A stretch of DNA of 64,000 nt from Streptomyces radicis (GTDB lineage: Bacteria; Actinomycetota; Actinomycetes; Streptomycetales; Streptomycetaceae): NCBI RefSeq assembly GCF_003626575.1, contig NZ_RBDY01000035.1, positions 1-64,000 on the forward strand, written 5' to 3'. The position numbers and the translations under genes are program-made. Shown here piece by piece: positions 1-7,513 of this stretch (the first letter of the stretch is position 1; each line of letters begins with the position of its first letter). The notes under the pieces are model-generated. The model made no database searches. It saw nothing but the letters and a program-made list of their open reading frames with translations, and was not told the DNA's origin.

Positions 1-384
1 CCGGTCGACGACGGCCTCACCGTGGTCGGCGACCACACGCCGACGTCGGGCTTCGACGGCTGCCGTCGGCTCATGGGGCTGCCGGAGCCGCCCACCGCCG
101 TGTTCGCGGCCAACGACCCGATGGCCATGGGCGCGCGGGAGGCGCTGCGCCGGTGCGGACTGCGGGTGCCCGACGACGTCAGCGTGGTCGGGGTCGACGA
201 CCTCCCCGCGACGCGCCTTTCCGTGCCGCCGCTGACCACCGTCCGCCAGCCCCTGACCGGCATGGGCAGGGTCGCCCTGCGCACCCTGCTGCGGCTGTGC
301 CGCGGCGAACACCTCGAAGCCACCCGGCTTGAGCTGGCCACCGAGCTGGTGGTCCGCTCGTCCACCGACCGCCACCGCCCATGA
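1..384 (+). CDS. LacI-family transcriptional regulator, C-terminal part (5' end outside window)
   Basis: The frame is open from base 1 and ends at 384, so the N-terminal HTH and most of the sensor domain lie upstream of the window. What remains is the last ~127 residues of the periplasmic-binding-like effector domain. PTAVFAANDPMAMGA is the usual LacI segment, followed by VPDDVSVVGVDDLP and LTTVRQPL near the C-terminus. Proteins of this family are cytoplasmic repressors that release DNA on binding a sugar or nucleoside. Nothing downstream on the same strand suggests a target; the next gene is convergent 12 bp away. The family call is secure, the ligand unknown. Confidence 0.93.
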   Translation, partial: PVDDGLTVVGDHTPTSGFDGCRRLMGLPEPPTAVFAANDPMAMGAREALRRCGLRVPDDVSVVGVDDLPATRLSVPPLTTVRQPLTGMGRVALRTLLRLCRGEHLEATRLELATELVVRSSTDRHRP

Positions 385-396
385 TCCGGCCCGGGG

Positions 397-1416
397 TCAG
401 CTGGTGGCGTCGCCCCGCGCCGCGGCGATGGCGGCGATGGCGGCGTCGGTGTCCGCGGTGGCCAGGTGCGCGTTGATGTGGGCGGCGGCCAGGGCACCGG
501 CCGCGGCGGAGGCGCCGACCTGGGCGGTCGGGTCGGTGGCGTTGCCCGCCACCCACACGCCAGGCACCTCGGTGGTGCCTGCCATGCCGGAGGCGAAACG
601 GCGGCCCATGCCGTCGGGCAGGTCCTCCATCGGCAGCCCCAGGCCGTCAAGGCCCTCGGTCCTGGCCCGCATCCGCGTGGCGACGGCGAGGAAGCGGCGG
701 GCCACGAACGTTCCGTCGGCCAGGCGCACGCCCGCGATGCCGCCGCCCTCGGCCGCGGCGACCTCGCCCACCGGGGTGTCGACGACGCGGACGCCCCGGG
801 CGGCGAAACGCGCGCGACTCCCCTCGTCCAGCTCGCCGCCGCGGGTGAAGTAGACGAGGTCGTCGGTCAGTTGACGGAAAAGCATGGCGTGGTGGACCGA
901 CGCGGGGCCGGTGGCGAGAACGCCGATGGGCTGATCGCGCACCTCCCAGCCGTGGCAGTACGGGCAGTGCACGACGCCGCGCCCCCAGTGCTCGGCGAGC
1001 CCTGGCACGTTCGGCAGCACATCGCGCAGCCCGCTGGCCACCAGCACTCGGCGGGCTGTCACCGCGCGGCCGTCGGCCAGGGTGACGGCGAAGCGCGGAT
1101 CGCCCTCGCGCGAGGGGGCGGCGGGCTCGGCCGAGGCCACCTCGCCGAAGACCACCCGGCCGCCGTACCCGCGCACCTGCTCCCGGCCCCGCTCCAGGAG
1201 CTCGCCCGGCGGGGTCCCGTCCAGCACGATGAAGCCGTGCATGGCCTCGGCGGGCGCGTTACGCGGGGTGCCACCGTCGATCACCACGACCGAACGGCGG
1301 GAACGGGCCAGCATCAGCGCGCCGTTCAGGCCCGCGGCGCCGCCGCCGATCACCACGACATCGACGGTCCCACCGGGCAGCGCGTCGGTCGCGTACGCGG
1401 AAGTCGCCTCGGCCAT
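397..1416 (-). CDS. NAD(P)/FAD-dependent oxidoreductase, thioredoxin-reductase-like
   Basis: The 339-residue protein has an N-terminal FAD-binding Rossmann motif (VVVIGGGAAGLNGALMLA, about residues 20-37) and the thioredoxin-reductase-like element CPYCHGWEV near residue 150, where two cysteines flank a Pro-Tyr pair. A late VWVAGNATDP segment matches the second FAD contact of this fold. It probably uses NADPH and FAD to reduce a disulfide or small substrate in the cytosol, but it is shorter and more divergent than housekeeping TrxB and the substrate is unknown. It is divergent from an XRE-cupin regulator gene with a short, inverted-repeat-rich intergenic region, so that protein is the likely regulator. 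Confidence 0.85.
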   Translation of the reverse strand: MAEATSAYATDALPGGTVDVVVIGGGAAGLNGALMLARSRRSVVVIDGGTPRNAPAEAMHGFIVLDGTPPGELLERGREQVRGYGGRVVFGEVASAEPAAPSREGDPRFAVTLADGRAVTARRVLVASGLRDVLPNVPGLAEHWGRGVVHCPYCHGWEVRDQPIGVLATGPASVHHAMLFRQLTDDLVYFTRGGELDEGSRARFAARGVRVVDTPVGEVAAAEGGGIAGVRLADGTFVARRFLAVATRMRARTEGLDGLGLPMEDLPDGMGRRFASGMAGTTEVPGVWVAGNATDPTAQVGASAAAGALAAAHINAHLATADTDAAIAAIAAARGDATS

Positions 1417-1494
1417 GTCCTCGTCCCCTTTCCCTGTTTCCCTCGGGCGTGGCCCCTGGCGTTCCGGGCCACCTGAAAGGGACCGTACGCCGGA

Positions 1495-1525
1495 TATGCA
1501 TCAGAGGCATACGATGTTGCGTATG
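1495..1525. promoter_or_regulatory. Overlapping inverted repeats between the oxidoreductase and XRE-cupin genes
   Basis: Two interlocked dyads are visible: TATGC-N7-GCATA at 1495-1511, and CATAC-N8-GTATG at 1508-1525. They share the GCATAC block and run into the ATG at 1523. Their position between two divergent genes, one encoding an XRE protein, suggests an autoregulatory operator. Binding is inferred, not shown. Confidence 0.4.
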
Positions 1526-2134
1526 ACGCAAGACGATGGCGGGCTTGACGGCCTGGTACGCAAACGGATCAGGGCCCTGCGCGTGGCACAGGGCTGGTCG
1601 CTCGATGAGCTGGCCAGCCGCGCCAACGTCAGTCCTTCGACGCTCTCCCGCATCGAGAACGGTCAGCGCCGCCTCGCGCTCGATCAGCTGGTCACCCTGG
1701 CCCGGGCCCTGGACACGTCCCTCGACCAGCTGGTGGAGACGGCCGCGGACAACGTTGTCACCAGCCCGATGATCGACGGCGCGCACGGCCTGATGCGCTG
1801 GCCCATGAAGGGCGTCCCGGGCATGAGCGTCGTACGCCAGCGCCTGACCGAGCCGCCGCCCGACAACCCCTCGCGCCTGCGCGCCCACCCGGGCCGTGAG
1901 TGGCTCGTCGTCCTGTCGGGTACCGCGATCCTCCTGCTCGGCCACCGCCGCCTCCGCGTCGAGACCAACCAGGCCGCGGAGTTCCCCACCATGCTGCCGC
2001 ACGCCATCGGCGCCGAGGGCGGCCCCTGCGAGGTCCTGGGCGTCTTCGACCGCGACGCCCGCCGCGGCCACCAGCGCGACGGCGGCGGCACGGGGTCGGG
2101 CGGCGACCGCGCGCCGGACGGCTCCCGCACATGA
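1523..2134 (+). CDS. XRE-family regulator with C-terminal cupin domain
   Basis: The ~203-residue protein has an XRE helix-turn-helix at about residues 12-65 (WSLDELASRANVSPSTLSRIENG) and a small-ligand cupin barrel from about residue 95 on, including HPGREWLVVLSGTAILLLG and a late LPHAIGAEGG. This architecture is typical of one-component regulators that sense a small metabolite. I chose ATG 1523 because the conserved text begins there; in-frame ATGs at 1514 and 1496 are possible. No ribosome-binding site precedes any of them, so the message may be leaderless. The neighbouring flavoprotein gene is the likely target. Confidence 0.85.
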   Translation: MTQDDGGLDGLVRKRIRALRVAQGWSLDELASRANVSPSTLSRIENGQRRLALDQLVTLARALDTSLDQLVETAADNVVTSPMIDGAHGLMRWPMKGVPGMSVVRQRLTEPPPDNPSRLRAHPGREWLVVLSGTAILLLGHRRLRVETNQAAEFPTMLPHAIGAEGGPCEVLGVFDRDARRGHQRDGGGTGSGGDRAPDGSRT

Positions 2135-2149
2135 CGTCCCGCCCCGGCA

Positions 2150-2370
2150 CCGCCGGTCGGCGGCGTTCGGTCCTTCCCGTTGTGGTAGTCATGGCGGCGG
2201 ATGAGCCCGTTGCCGTCGATGTAGGAGGTCTGCACGCGCGTGTGGGCGGCGAGCCGCTCGGGGAAGGTGCCCCGGAGGCGGCGCCAGGTCTCGCCGTCCT
2301 CCTCCCACGGGGGAGTGGGCGGCGTGCAGCCGGTCCCACGGCGTCTCGAGCACATGGCCGTCGAAGGCGG
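2150..2370 (-). pseudogene. Relic of a conserved hypothetical protein (frameshifted, internally deleted)
   Basis: On the minus strand, AAFDGHVLETPWDRLHAAH (about 2370 down to 2314) is followed in another frame by PPWEEDGETWRRLRGTFPE and then SYIDGNGLIRRHDYHNG (down to about 2195). I remember these blocks from an actinobacterial conserved hypothetical family in which they are joined by roughly 30 residues and preceded and followed by more sequence. Here the N-terminus, the linking segment and the C-terminus are gone and the frame is broken. The piece abuts the stop of the methyltransferase gene at 2384. The family has no function I can name, so the recognition is from memory and should be treated as likely rather than certain. 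Confidence 0.55.
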
Positions 2371-2383
2371 CTCGGGCGGGCGG

Positions 2384-2941
2384 TCAGGCGTCGGCCGACG
2401 GCGGGCGGCGTCCGTCGGAGGCGGGGCGCGCGGCCTTCGCCTCGGCCAGCGCGGCGTCCTCCGCGCGGACGCGGACGGCGAGGGCGGCCGCGTTGACCAG
2501 GGTGAACGCGGCGGCGGTCACCCATGCCCCGTGGACGAGCGGCAGCGCGACGCCCTCGGCCACCACGGCGACATAGTTGGGGTGGCGCAGCCACCGGTAG
2601 GGGCCCCTCGCGACGAGCGGCAGCCCGGGGACCACGATGACGCGGGTGTTCCAGCGGGGCCCCAACGAGCGGATGCACCACCAGCGCAGGCCCTGGGCGC
2701 CCAGCACGACCGCGGCCATGGGCCACCCGAGGGCGGGCACGAACGGCCGGTGCGCCGCCCGGGTCTCGACCAGGCATCCGGCCAGCAGCCCCGTGTGCGT
2801 GGCCACCAGGAGCGGATAGTGCCGCCGACCCGCCTCGACGCCGCCGCGCGCCCGGCTCCAGGCGGCGTTCCGGCGGGCGACGCGCAGCTCGGCGAGGCGT
2901 TCCGCCGCGACGCCCGCGATCAGCAGGGGGTATCTGACCAT
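2384..2941 (-). CDS. Isoprenylcysteine carboxyl methyltransferase-like membrane protein (SrsB-like)
   Basis: This 185-residue polytopic protein carries the ICMT/PEMT signature in its second half: LVARGPYRWLRHPNYVAVVAEG around residues 110-131, where the RHPNY core contacts S-adenosylmethionine. Hydrophobic segments lie near the N-terminus and at about residues 70-90 and 130-160. It starts 12 bp after the type III PKS gene, so the two are almost certainly co-transcribed. In Streptomyces griseus the comparable pair srsA-srsB makes and O-methylates alkylresorcinols, which is the most reasonable role here. The third gene of that operon, a flavin monooxygenase, is not present. The C-terminal tail (KAARPASDGRRPPSADA) is polar. 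Confidence 0.85.
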   Translation of the reverse strand: MVRYPLLIAGVAAERLAELRVARRNAAWSRARGGVEAGRRHYPLLVATHTGLLAGCLVETRAAHRPFVPALGWPMAAVVLGAQGLRWWCIRSLGPRWNTRVIVVPGLPLVARGPYRWLRHPNYVAVVAEGVALPLVHGAWVTAAAFTLVNAAALAVRVRAEDAALAEAKAARPASDGRRPPSADA

Positions 2942-2953
2942 GTGTCGCCTCCC

Positions 2954-4006
2954 TCACCAGCGCAGCAGGACGAGCTCCGAGGCGAACCCCGGGCCGAGGG
3001 CCGTCAGCAGACCCCAGGTGCCCGCCGGTGGACGGCGGTCCATGGTGTCCCGCAGCACGTGCAGCACCGAGGCGGAGGAGATGTTGCCGATCGCCGCGAG
3101 CGAGCGCCATGTGATGTCGAGGGCGCCGTCGGGGAGGGCGAGGGTCTCCGCCATGGTCATGAGGACCTTGGGTCCGCCGGGGTGGCAGACCCAGGCGCCG
3201 ATGTCGTCCCGCGTCAGCTTGTGGTCGGCGAGGAACTGGTCGACGTCCGCCGCGAGATGGGCGCGCACGATGTCGGGGATCCCGGGGTCGAGCACGATGC
3301 CGAAGCCGTCGTCGGCGACGTCCCAGCCCATCGCGCGCTCGGTGCCGGGGTAGAGGCGGCTGCGGGACGCCACCACGGCTGGCCCCTCGCCGGGGGCGGG
3401 GCGGCGCCCTTCGCCCCTGGCGACGACGGCGGCCGCGCCGTCGCCGAAGAGGGCGGTGCCCACGAGGTTGGCGGGGGAGGGGTCGGTGCGCCTGAAGGTG
3501 AGCGAGCACAGCTCGACGGACAGGAGCACCGCCACGTGCTCGGGCCAGCCGCACAGGTAGTCGTGGAGCCGCCCGATCCCGGCCGCCCCCGCGGCGCAGC
3601 CGAGGCCGAACACCGGCAGGCGCTTGACATCGGCGCGCAGCCCGAGCCGTTCGACCAGGCGCGCGTCGATCGAGGGGGCGGCGAGGCCGGTCGTGGACAC
3701 GAACATCAGCAGGTCGACCTCGTCGGGCGCCACCCCGGCGGCGCGCAGCCCGCCCGACACGGCGTCGGCGCCCATGCGCACCGCGGCGGCGACGAACGCC
3801 TCGTTGCGCCCCCCGAACCCGTCGAGCCCCGGGTAGGCGTCAAGGGGCAGCGCGGTGTGCCGGTGGCTCACCCGGGCGGAGGCGTGCACCCGTTCGAGAA
3901 GGGCCCCGTTGGCGTCCGGCAGGCAGGCACGGGCCAGCCGGGTGATGTCCCCCTGCGCGTGTCGGTAGGGAGCGAGGACCTTCTCGACTCCGGCGATATG
4001 GCTCAT
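2954..4006 (-). CDS. Type III polyketide synthase (alkylresorcinol/pyrone synthase-like)
   Basis: The 350-residue enzyme shows the full catalytic triad of chalcone-synthase-like enzymes: Cys137 in FGLGCAAGAAG, His275 in WVCHPGGPK and Asn308 in IGNISSAS. It would condense an acyl-CoA starter with malonyl-CoA in the cytosol. I start at ATG 4006, preceded by GGGGA at good spacing, rather than the in-frame TTG at 4018. The downstream ICMT-like gene suggests an O-methylated resorcinol or quinone product. Length is normal for bacterial type III PKS. Chain length and product cannot be read from the sequence. A short inverted repeat at 4201-4228 lies upstream, next to the marR stop. Confidence 0.93.
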   Translation of the reverse strand: MSHIAGVEKVLAPYRHAQGDITRLARACLPDANGALLERVHASARVSHRHTALPLDAYPGLDGFGGRNEAFVAAAVRMGADAVSGGLRAAGVAPDEVDLLMFVSTTGLAAPSIDARLVERLGLRADVKRLPVFGLGCAAGAAGIGRLHDYLCGWPEHVAVLLSVELCSLTFRRTDPSPANLVGTALFGDGAAAVVARGEGRRPAPGEGPAVVASRSRLYPGTERAMGWDVADDGFGIVLDPGIPDIVRAHLAADVDQFLADHKLTRDDIGAWVCHPGGPKVLMTMAETLALPDGALDITWRSLAAIGNISSASVLHVLRDTMDRRPPAGTWGLLTALGPGFASELVLLRW

Positions 4007-4200
4007 AGGCGTCCCCAAACCGCTGGTGGCGCGGCACGAGTGTCCTTCGCCACGCCCCTCGAAACGGAATCGCCGCCCCGGGGGTCCGCACGGCGCGGCG
4101 TGGGTACTCGGACGGGTTCGGGGCCGGGGTGGTTGCGCGCCGCGGGCGCATCGCCCCTGAACGCCGCGGTCGCCCGTCGGCCGGATCCGCTGGCCGTCTC

Positions 4201-4228
4201 GTTCCCTTGTTGAACGAGGGAACGTTCA
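4201..4228. repeat. Nested inverted repeats at the marR stop, upstream of the PKS gene
   Basis: Two perfect dyads overlap: GTTCCCT-N9-AGGGAAC (4201-4223) and TGAACG-N6-CGTTCA (4211-4228). The second includes the marR stop codon. They could be a short transcription terminator for marR or an operator for the type III PKS gene; no U-run follows, which slightly favours a protein-binding site. Confidence 0.4.
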
Positions 4229-4708
4229 GCAGGGGCGGGTGGGGCCGCCGGGGTCCAACTTGGCGGCCACCTCGACGAACTGATCGGCGAGACCGTCAAG
4301 GGCCGCGCAGTCCAAGTGATCGATCACCCGCCGCCGCGCGCTCGCCAGGTGCGCGGGCCAGGCGCCGACGAGCCGCTCGAACCCCTTGTCCGTGAGCCCC
4401 GCGACGTTGCCGCGCGCGTCCTCCGCGTGACGCCGCTTGGCGACGAGGCCGCGCGACTGGAGCGAGTCCACGACCCGGGTGATCCGGCTCGCGGACAACG
4501 CCGTCGCCGCGGCGAGGTCGGTCATGCGCAGCTCACGGTTGCCCGCCTCGGAGAGGTGCATGAGGACCGTGTACTCGGTCAGCGTCAGCCCGGTCCCGCG
4601 CAACAAGTCGTCGTCGAGCCCCCGGGGGAGGGCGACAAGGACCCGCATCAGGGCACGCCAGAAGCGCTCCTCGTGAGGCTGGAGGGGGGCGTCGGCGGGG
4701 TTACCCAT
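4226..4708 (-). CDS. MarR-family transcriptional regulator
   Basis: The 160-residue protein has the MarR winged-helix layout: dimerisation helix, LTLTEYTVLMHLSEAG, the recognition region MTDLAAATALSASRITRVVDSLQSRGLV at about residues 65-92, and the wing KRRHAEDARGNVAGLTDKG. MarR proteins are dimeric repressors, often of drug or redox responses. I use ATG 4708 (MGNPAD); upstream codons in this frame look non-coding and overlap the operator. A perfect TTGCT-centred palindrome sits just upstream and the same spacing recurs before the FMN-reductase gene, so the protein probably represses both genes. Confidence 0.92.
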   Translation of the reverse strand: MGNPADAPLQPHEERFWRALMRVLVALPRGLDDDLLRGTGLTLTEYTVLMHLSEAGNRELRMTDLAAATALSASRITRVVDSLQSRGLVAKRRHAEDARGNVAGLTDKGFERLVGAWPAHLASARRRVIDHLDCAALDGLADQFVEVAAKLDPGGPTRPC

Positions 4709-4721
4709 GGGCCCATAGTAG

Positions 4722-4739
4722 CTTGCTTCACTGAGCAAG
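4722..4739. promoter_or_regulatory. MarR operator candidate O1 (marR side)
   Basis: CTTGCT-N6-AGCAAG is a perfect 6-6-6 palindrome beginning 14 bp upstream of the marR ATG. The size fits a MarR dimer site and the location fits autorepression. A second site of the same design lies at 4808-4825. Confidence 0.65.
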
Positions 4740-4807
4740 TAATGGGCAGAGTATGCCGCTCCCGGCCCCGCGGGTCGCGCTTGCGCCGCGCCGGGTGCCC
4801 CCCTAGC

Positions 4808-4825
4808 ATTGCTGACGCAAGCAAT
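4808..4825. promoter_or_regulatory. MarR operator candidate O2 (FMN-reductase side)
   Basis: ATTGCT-N6-AGCAAT is a second perfect 6-6-6 palindrome with the same TTGCT-N6-AGCAA core as O1. It lies 80 bp upstream of the NADPH:FMN reductase ATG, where it could block that promoter. The match in core and spacing is the evidence for shared control. Confidence 0.65.
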
Positions 4826-4904
4826 TTTCAGTGCGGGGTGGCCCCCGTCGACGCCGGTCGCTCCGGCGCGCTCCCCGCTCCCACGTCTCCACGGAAGACC
4901 ACAC

Positions 4905-5468
4905 ATGGCTGACTTGAAGATCGCGATCATCCTCGGCAGCACGCGCCCCGGCCGCAACGGCAAGGCCGTCGCCGACTGGGTGCTGGACAAGGCCAAGGCC
5001 CGCAGCGCCGCCGACTACGAGCTGGTGGATCTCGCCGACTACCCGCTGCCGCACTACGACGAGCCCGTGCCGGCGTCGTTCGGGCAGTACGAGGGCGAGC
5101 ACACCAAGAAGTGGGCGGCCAAGATCGCGTCGTACGACGGCTTCCTCTTCGTCACCCCCGAGTACAACCACTCCACCTCGGGTGTGCTGAAGAACGCCAT
5201 CGACCACATCTACGGCGAGTGGAACAACAAGGCCGCGGCCTTCGTGAGCTACGGCTCCCTCGGCGGCGCCCGCGCCATCGAGCACCTGCGGGCCATCACG
5301 AGCGAGCTCCAGATCGCCCATGTGCGGCAGCAGTTGAGCTTCTCCCTCTTCACGGACTTCGAGAACTTCTCGACGTTCGTGCCGGGGCCGCAGCACGAGG
5401 ACGCGGTCGTGACGCTGTTCGACCAGCTGGAGAGCTGGACGCGCGCGCTGAAGACCGTTCGTTCCTGA
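4905..5468 (+). CDS. NADPH-dependent FMN reductase family protein
   Basis: The 187-residue flavodoxin-like protein opens with IILGSTRPGRNGKAVADWV, the FMN-phosphate loop of the NADPH-dependent FMN reductase family (YieF/AzoR-like), and has TPEYNHSTSGVLKNAIDHI at about residues 82-100, the usual isoalloxazine-binding segment. It would reduce FMN, quinones or azo/nitro compounds in the cytosol. ATG 4905 begins the conserved text. The gene is divergent from marR, and both have the same palindromic operator, so this is probably an inducible quinone or electrophile defence unit. The true substrate is not evident. Confidence 0.9.
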   Translation: MADLKIAIILGSTRPGRNGKAVADWVLDKAKARSAADYELVDLADYPLPHYDEPVPASFGQYEGEHTKKWAAKIASYDGFLFVTPEYNHSTSGVLKNAIDHIYGEWNNKAAAFVSYGSLGGARAIEHLRAITSELQIAHVRQQLSFSLFTDFENFSTFVPGPQHEDAVVTLFDQLESWTRALKTVRS

Positions 5469-5528
5469 GTCGCGTTCCGGGGTCTCGCTCCCGGGTCGCG
5501 CTCCCTGGGGTCCTCCCTCCGAGGCGGC

Positions 5529-5582
5529 GCCGACGCCCCGGGTCCCGGTCCGCCGCGTGCGGTCAGGGCCCGGGGCGTCGGC
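5529..5582. terminator. Bidirectional terminator between the FMN-reductase and LysR genes
   Basis: A perfect 14-bp stem, GCCGACGCCCCGGG (5529-5542) and its complement (5569-5582), encloses a 26-nt loop. It lies between convergent genes and so can serve both strands. No U-tract follows, as is usual in Streptomyces. Confidence 0.65.
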
Positions 5583-5608
5583 GTCCGCGTCGGCGTCGCC
5601 CGAGCGGC

Positions 5609-6484
5609 TCAGGCCAGATAGGTGAGCAGCTCGCGGGCGGCCGGGCTCAGCCTGTCCTCGTCGGGCAGCACGGCCGCGACCTCCCACGTCTGCTCCTCCG
5701 CGCCCACCAGGTCGAGCGCCCGCAGCCCGGCCGCGTGCTCCTTGCGGGCGAGCGGCCGCGGCACGACGGCGATGCCGAGGCCGTGGTGCACCAGGTCGAT
5801 CAGGCTGTGCACGTCGTTGACCTCAAGGGCGACCCCGCGGTGCACCCGTGACTCGGCGAAGGCCCGGTCGGTCACCACCCGCGCGCCCCAGTCGGGGTGG
5901 AAGTCGACGAACACCTCGTCGCCCAGCTCGTCCCACGCCACCTTTCCCGCCTCGGCCAGCCGGTGCCCGGGGTGGCACAGCACGACCATGGGCGCGCGGG
6001 CCATGGGCAGCAGCCGAACGCCCTCGGGCGGCCTGCCGCACACCGCCGCGAACGCCAGGTCGAGCCGCCCCGCGGCCACGTCGTCGACGAGCGCCGTCGC
6101 GCCCGCCTGCCGCAGCCTGATCTCCACGGCCGGGTGCTCGGAGCGGAAGCGGGCCAGCAGGGCGGGCATGTCCACGCCCGCGATGCACTGCTCGGTGCCG
6201 ATCGACAGCACGCCCCTGACCAGGCCCTGCACCGCCGCCACCGCCTCCTTGGCGGCCCGCACGCTGGACAGGGCGCGGGTGGCCTCGGCCAGCAGGGCGC
6301 GGCCCGCGGCGGTCAGCTCCACGCTCCTGGTGGAGCGCACGAACAACGGCGCGCCCAGCTCGTGCTCCAGCGCCCGCACCGAGGCGGACAGGCCCGACTG
6401 GGAGATCATCAACCGCCGGGCGGCGCGCGTGAAGTGGCGCTCCTCCGCGACCGCGACGAAGTACTCGAGATGCCGCAGCTCCAT
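5609..6484 (-). CDS. LysR-family transcriptional regulator
   Basis: The 291-residue protein begins MELRHLEYFVAVAEERHFTRAARRL, the canonical LysR N-terminus, followed by the HTH ISQSGLSASVRALEHELGAPLF and, from about residue 90, the type 2 periplasmic-binding effector domain. I chose ATG 6484 because the family almost always starts with this segment; an upstream in-frame start at 6541 would add 19 atypical residues. The gene is divergent from an aldo-keto reductase gene with 126 bp between starts, the usual layout for a LysR activator and its target. The inducer is unknown. Confidence 0.92.
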   Translation of the reverse strand: MELRHLEYFVAVAEERHFTRAARRLMISQSGLSASVRALEHELGAPLFVRSTRSVELTAAGRALLAEATRALSSVRAAKEAVAAVQGLVRGVLSIGTEQCIAGVDMPALLARFRSEHPAVEIRLRQAGATALVDDVAAGRLDLAFAAVCGRPPEGVRLLPMARAPMVVLCHPGHRLAEAGKVAWDELGDEVFVDFHPDWGARVVTDRAFAESRVHRGVALEVNDVHSLIDLVHHGLGIAVVPRPLARKEHAAGLRALDLVGAEEQTWEVAAVLPDEDRLSPAARELLTYLA

Positions 6485-6610
6485 GATTGAGAAGCCTAGC
6501 TCATCAATGCATTCGGTTTCTTCTATTGGACTTCTGTTCATGGGCGCGTGAGGCTGTCATCTGTGCCGCACGGCAGCGGCACATGGAGCCGAGGAAGGGC
6601 TTGACACAAC

Positions 6611-7468
6611 ATGCACTCTCGTCGCATCGGTGACGCCGAGGTCAGCGCGATCGGCCTCGGCGGCATGCCCATGTCCATCGAGGGACGACCCGACGAGGCA
6701 CGGTCCCTCGCCACCATTCACGCGGCCCTCGACGCCGGCGTGACGTTCATCGACACCGCGGACGCCTACCACAGGGACGCCGACGAGGTCGGCCACAACG
6801 AGACCCTCATCGCCAAGGCGCTCGCCTCCCACGGCGCGGGCGCGGACGTGCTGGTGGCCACCAAGGGCGGCCATCTGCGCCCGGGGGACGGGAGCTGGAC
6901 CCTGGACGGCTCGCCCGAGCACATCAAGCGGGCGTGCGAGGACTCCCTGCGCCGGCTGGGCGTGGAGGCCATCGGGCTGTACCAGTTCCACCGCCCCGAC
7001 CCCGAGGTCCCCTACGCCGAGTCCGTCGGCGCCGTGCGGGACCTGCTCGACGCGGGCAAGATCCGGTTCGCCGGGATCTCCAACGCCGACCCCGGGCAGA
7101 TCAGGGAGGCCAACGAGGTTCTGGGGGGCCGACTGGTCTCCGTGCAGAACCAGTTCTCGCCCGCCTTCCGTTCGAGCGAGCCCGAGCTGCGGCTGTGCGA
7201 CGAGCTGGGGATCGCGTTCCTGCCCTGGAGCCCGCTCGGCGGCATCGCGAGCGCGGGCGCGCTCGGCTCGCGGTTCGCGCCGTTCGCCCGCGTTGCCGAG
7301 GTCCATGGCGTGAGCCCGCAGCAGGTGAGCCTGGCGTGGATGCTGGCCAAGTCCCCCGTGGTCGTGCCGATTCCGGGCGCCAGCCGCCCCGAGACGATCC
7401 GTGACTCGGTGAACGCGGCCGATCTGACGCTCACCGCCGACGAGTTGGCCGAGCTGGATGCCGTCTGA
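6611..7468 (+). CDS. Aldo/keto reductase
   Basis: This 285-residue NADPH-dependent oxidoreductase has the AKR tetrad: Asp48 and Tyr53 in FIDTADAYH, Lys85 in VATKGG and His127 in QFHRPDP. The C-terminal IPGASRPETIRDS segment binds the NADP phosphate. It should reduce an aldehyde or ketone in the cytosol. It is the first of three aldo-keto reductases in this window, which are not close tandem duplicates. The divergent LysR gene is its likely regulator. A 12-bp-stem terminator follows the stop codon. Confidence 0.92.
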   Translation: MHSRRIGDAEVSAIGLGGMPMSIEGRPDEARSLATIHAALDAGVTFIDTADAYHRDADEVGHNETLIAKALASHGAGADVLVATKGGHLRPGDGSWTLDGSPEHIKRACEDSLRRLGVEAIGLYQFHRPDPEVPYAESVGAVRDLLDAGKIRFAGISNADPGQIREANEVLGGRLVSVQNQFSPAFRSSEPELRLCDELGIAFLPWSPLGGIASAGALGSRFAPFARVAEVHGVSPQQVSLAWMLAKSPVVVPIPGASRPETIRDSVNAADLTLTADELAELDAV

Positions 7469-7473
7469 CCGCC

Positions 7474-7513
7474 GGACGCGGCGGGTTCACCTCAACGGGT
7501 CCCCGCCGCGTCC
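7474..7513. terminator. Terminator between the aldo-keto reductase and SMI1/KNR4 genes
   Basis: GGACGCGGCGGG (7474-7485) pairs perfectly with 7502-7513 around a 16-nt loop. The stop codon of the converging SMI1/KNR4 gene lies in the loop, so the hairpin overlaps the end of that gene. Confidence 0.65.

Noticed and set aside
1758..3554. 598-codon minus-strand open frame full of Arg and Pro
   Set aside because: It is antisense or out of frame over the methyltransferase and type III PKS genes; composition (long Arg/Pro/Gly runs) is that of a shadow frame in high-GC DNA.
2240..4213. 657-codon plus-strand open frame opposite the PKS region
   Set aside because: It covers several genes on the other strand, has no recognisable motifs, and its codon third positions are not GC-rich.
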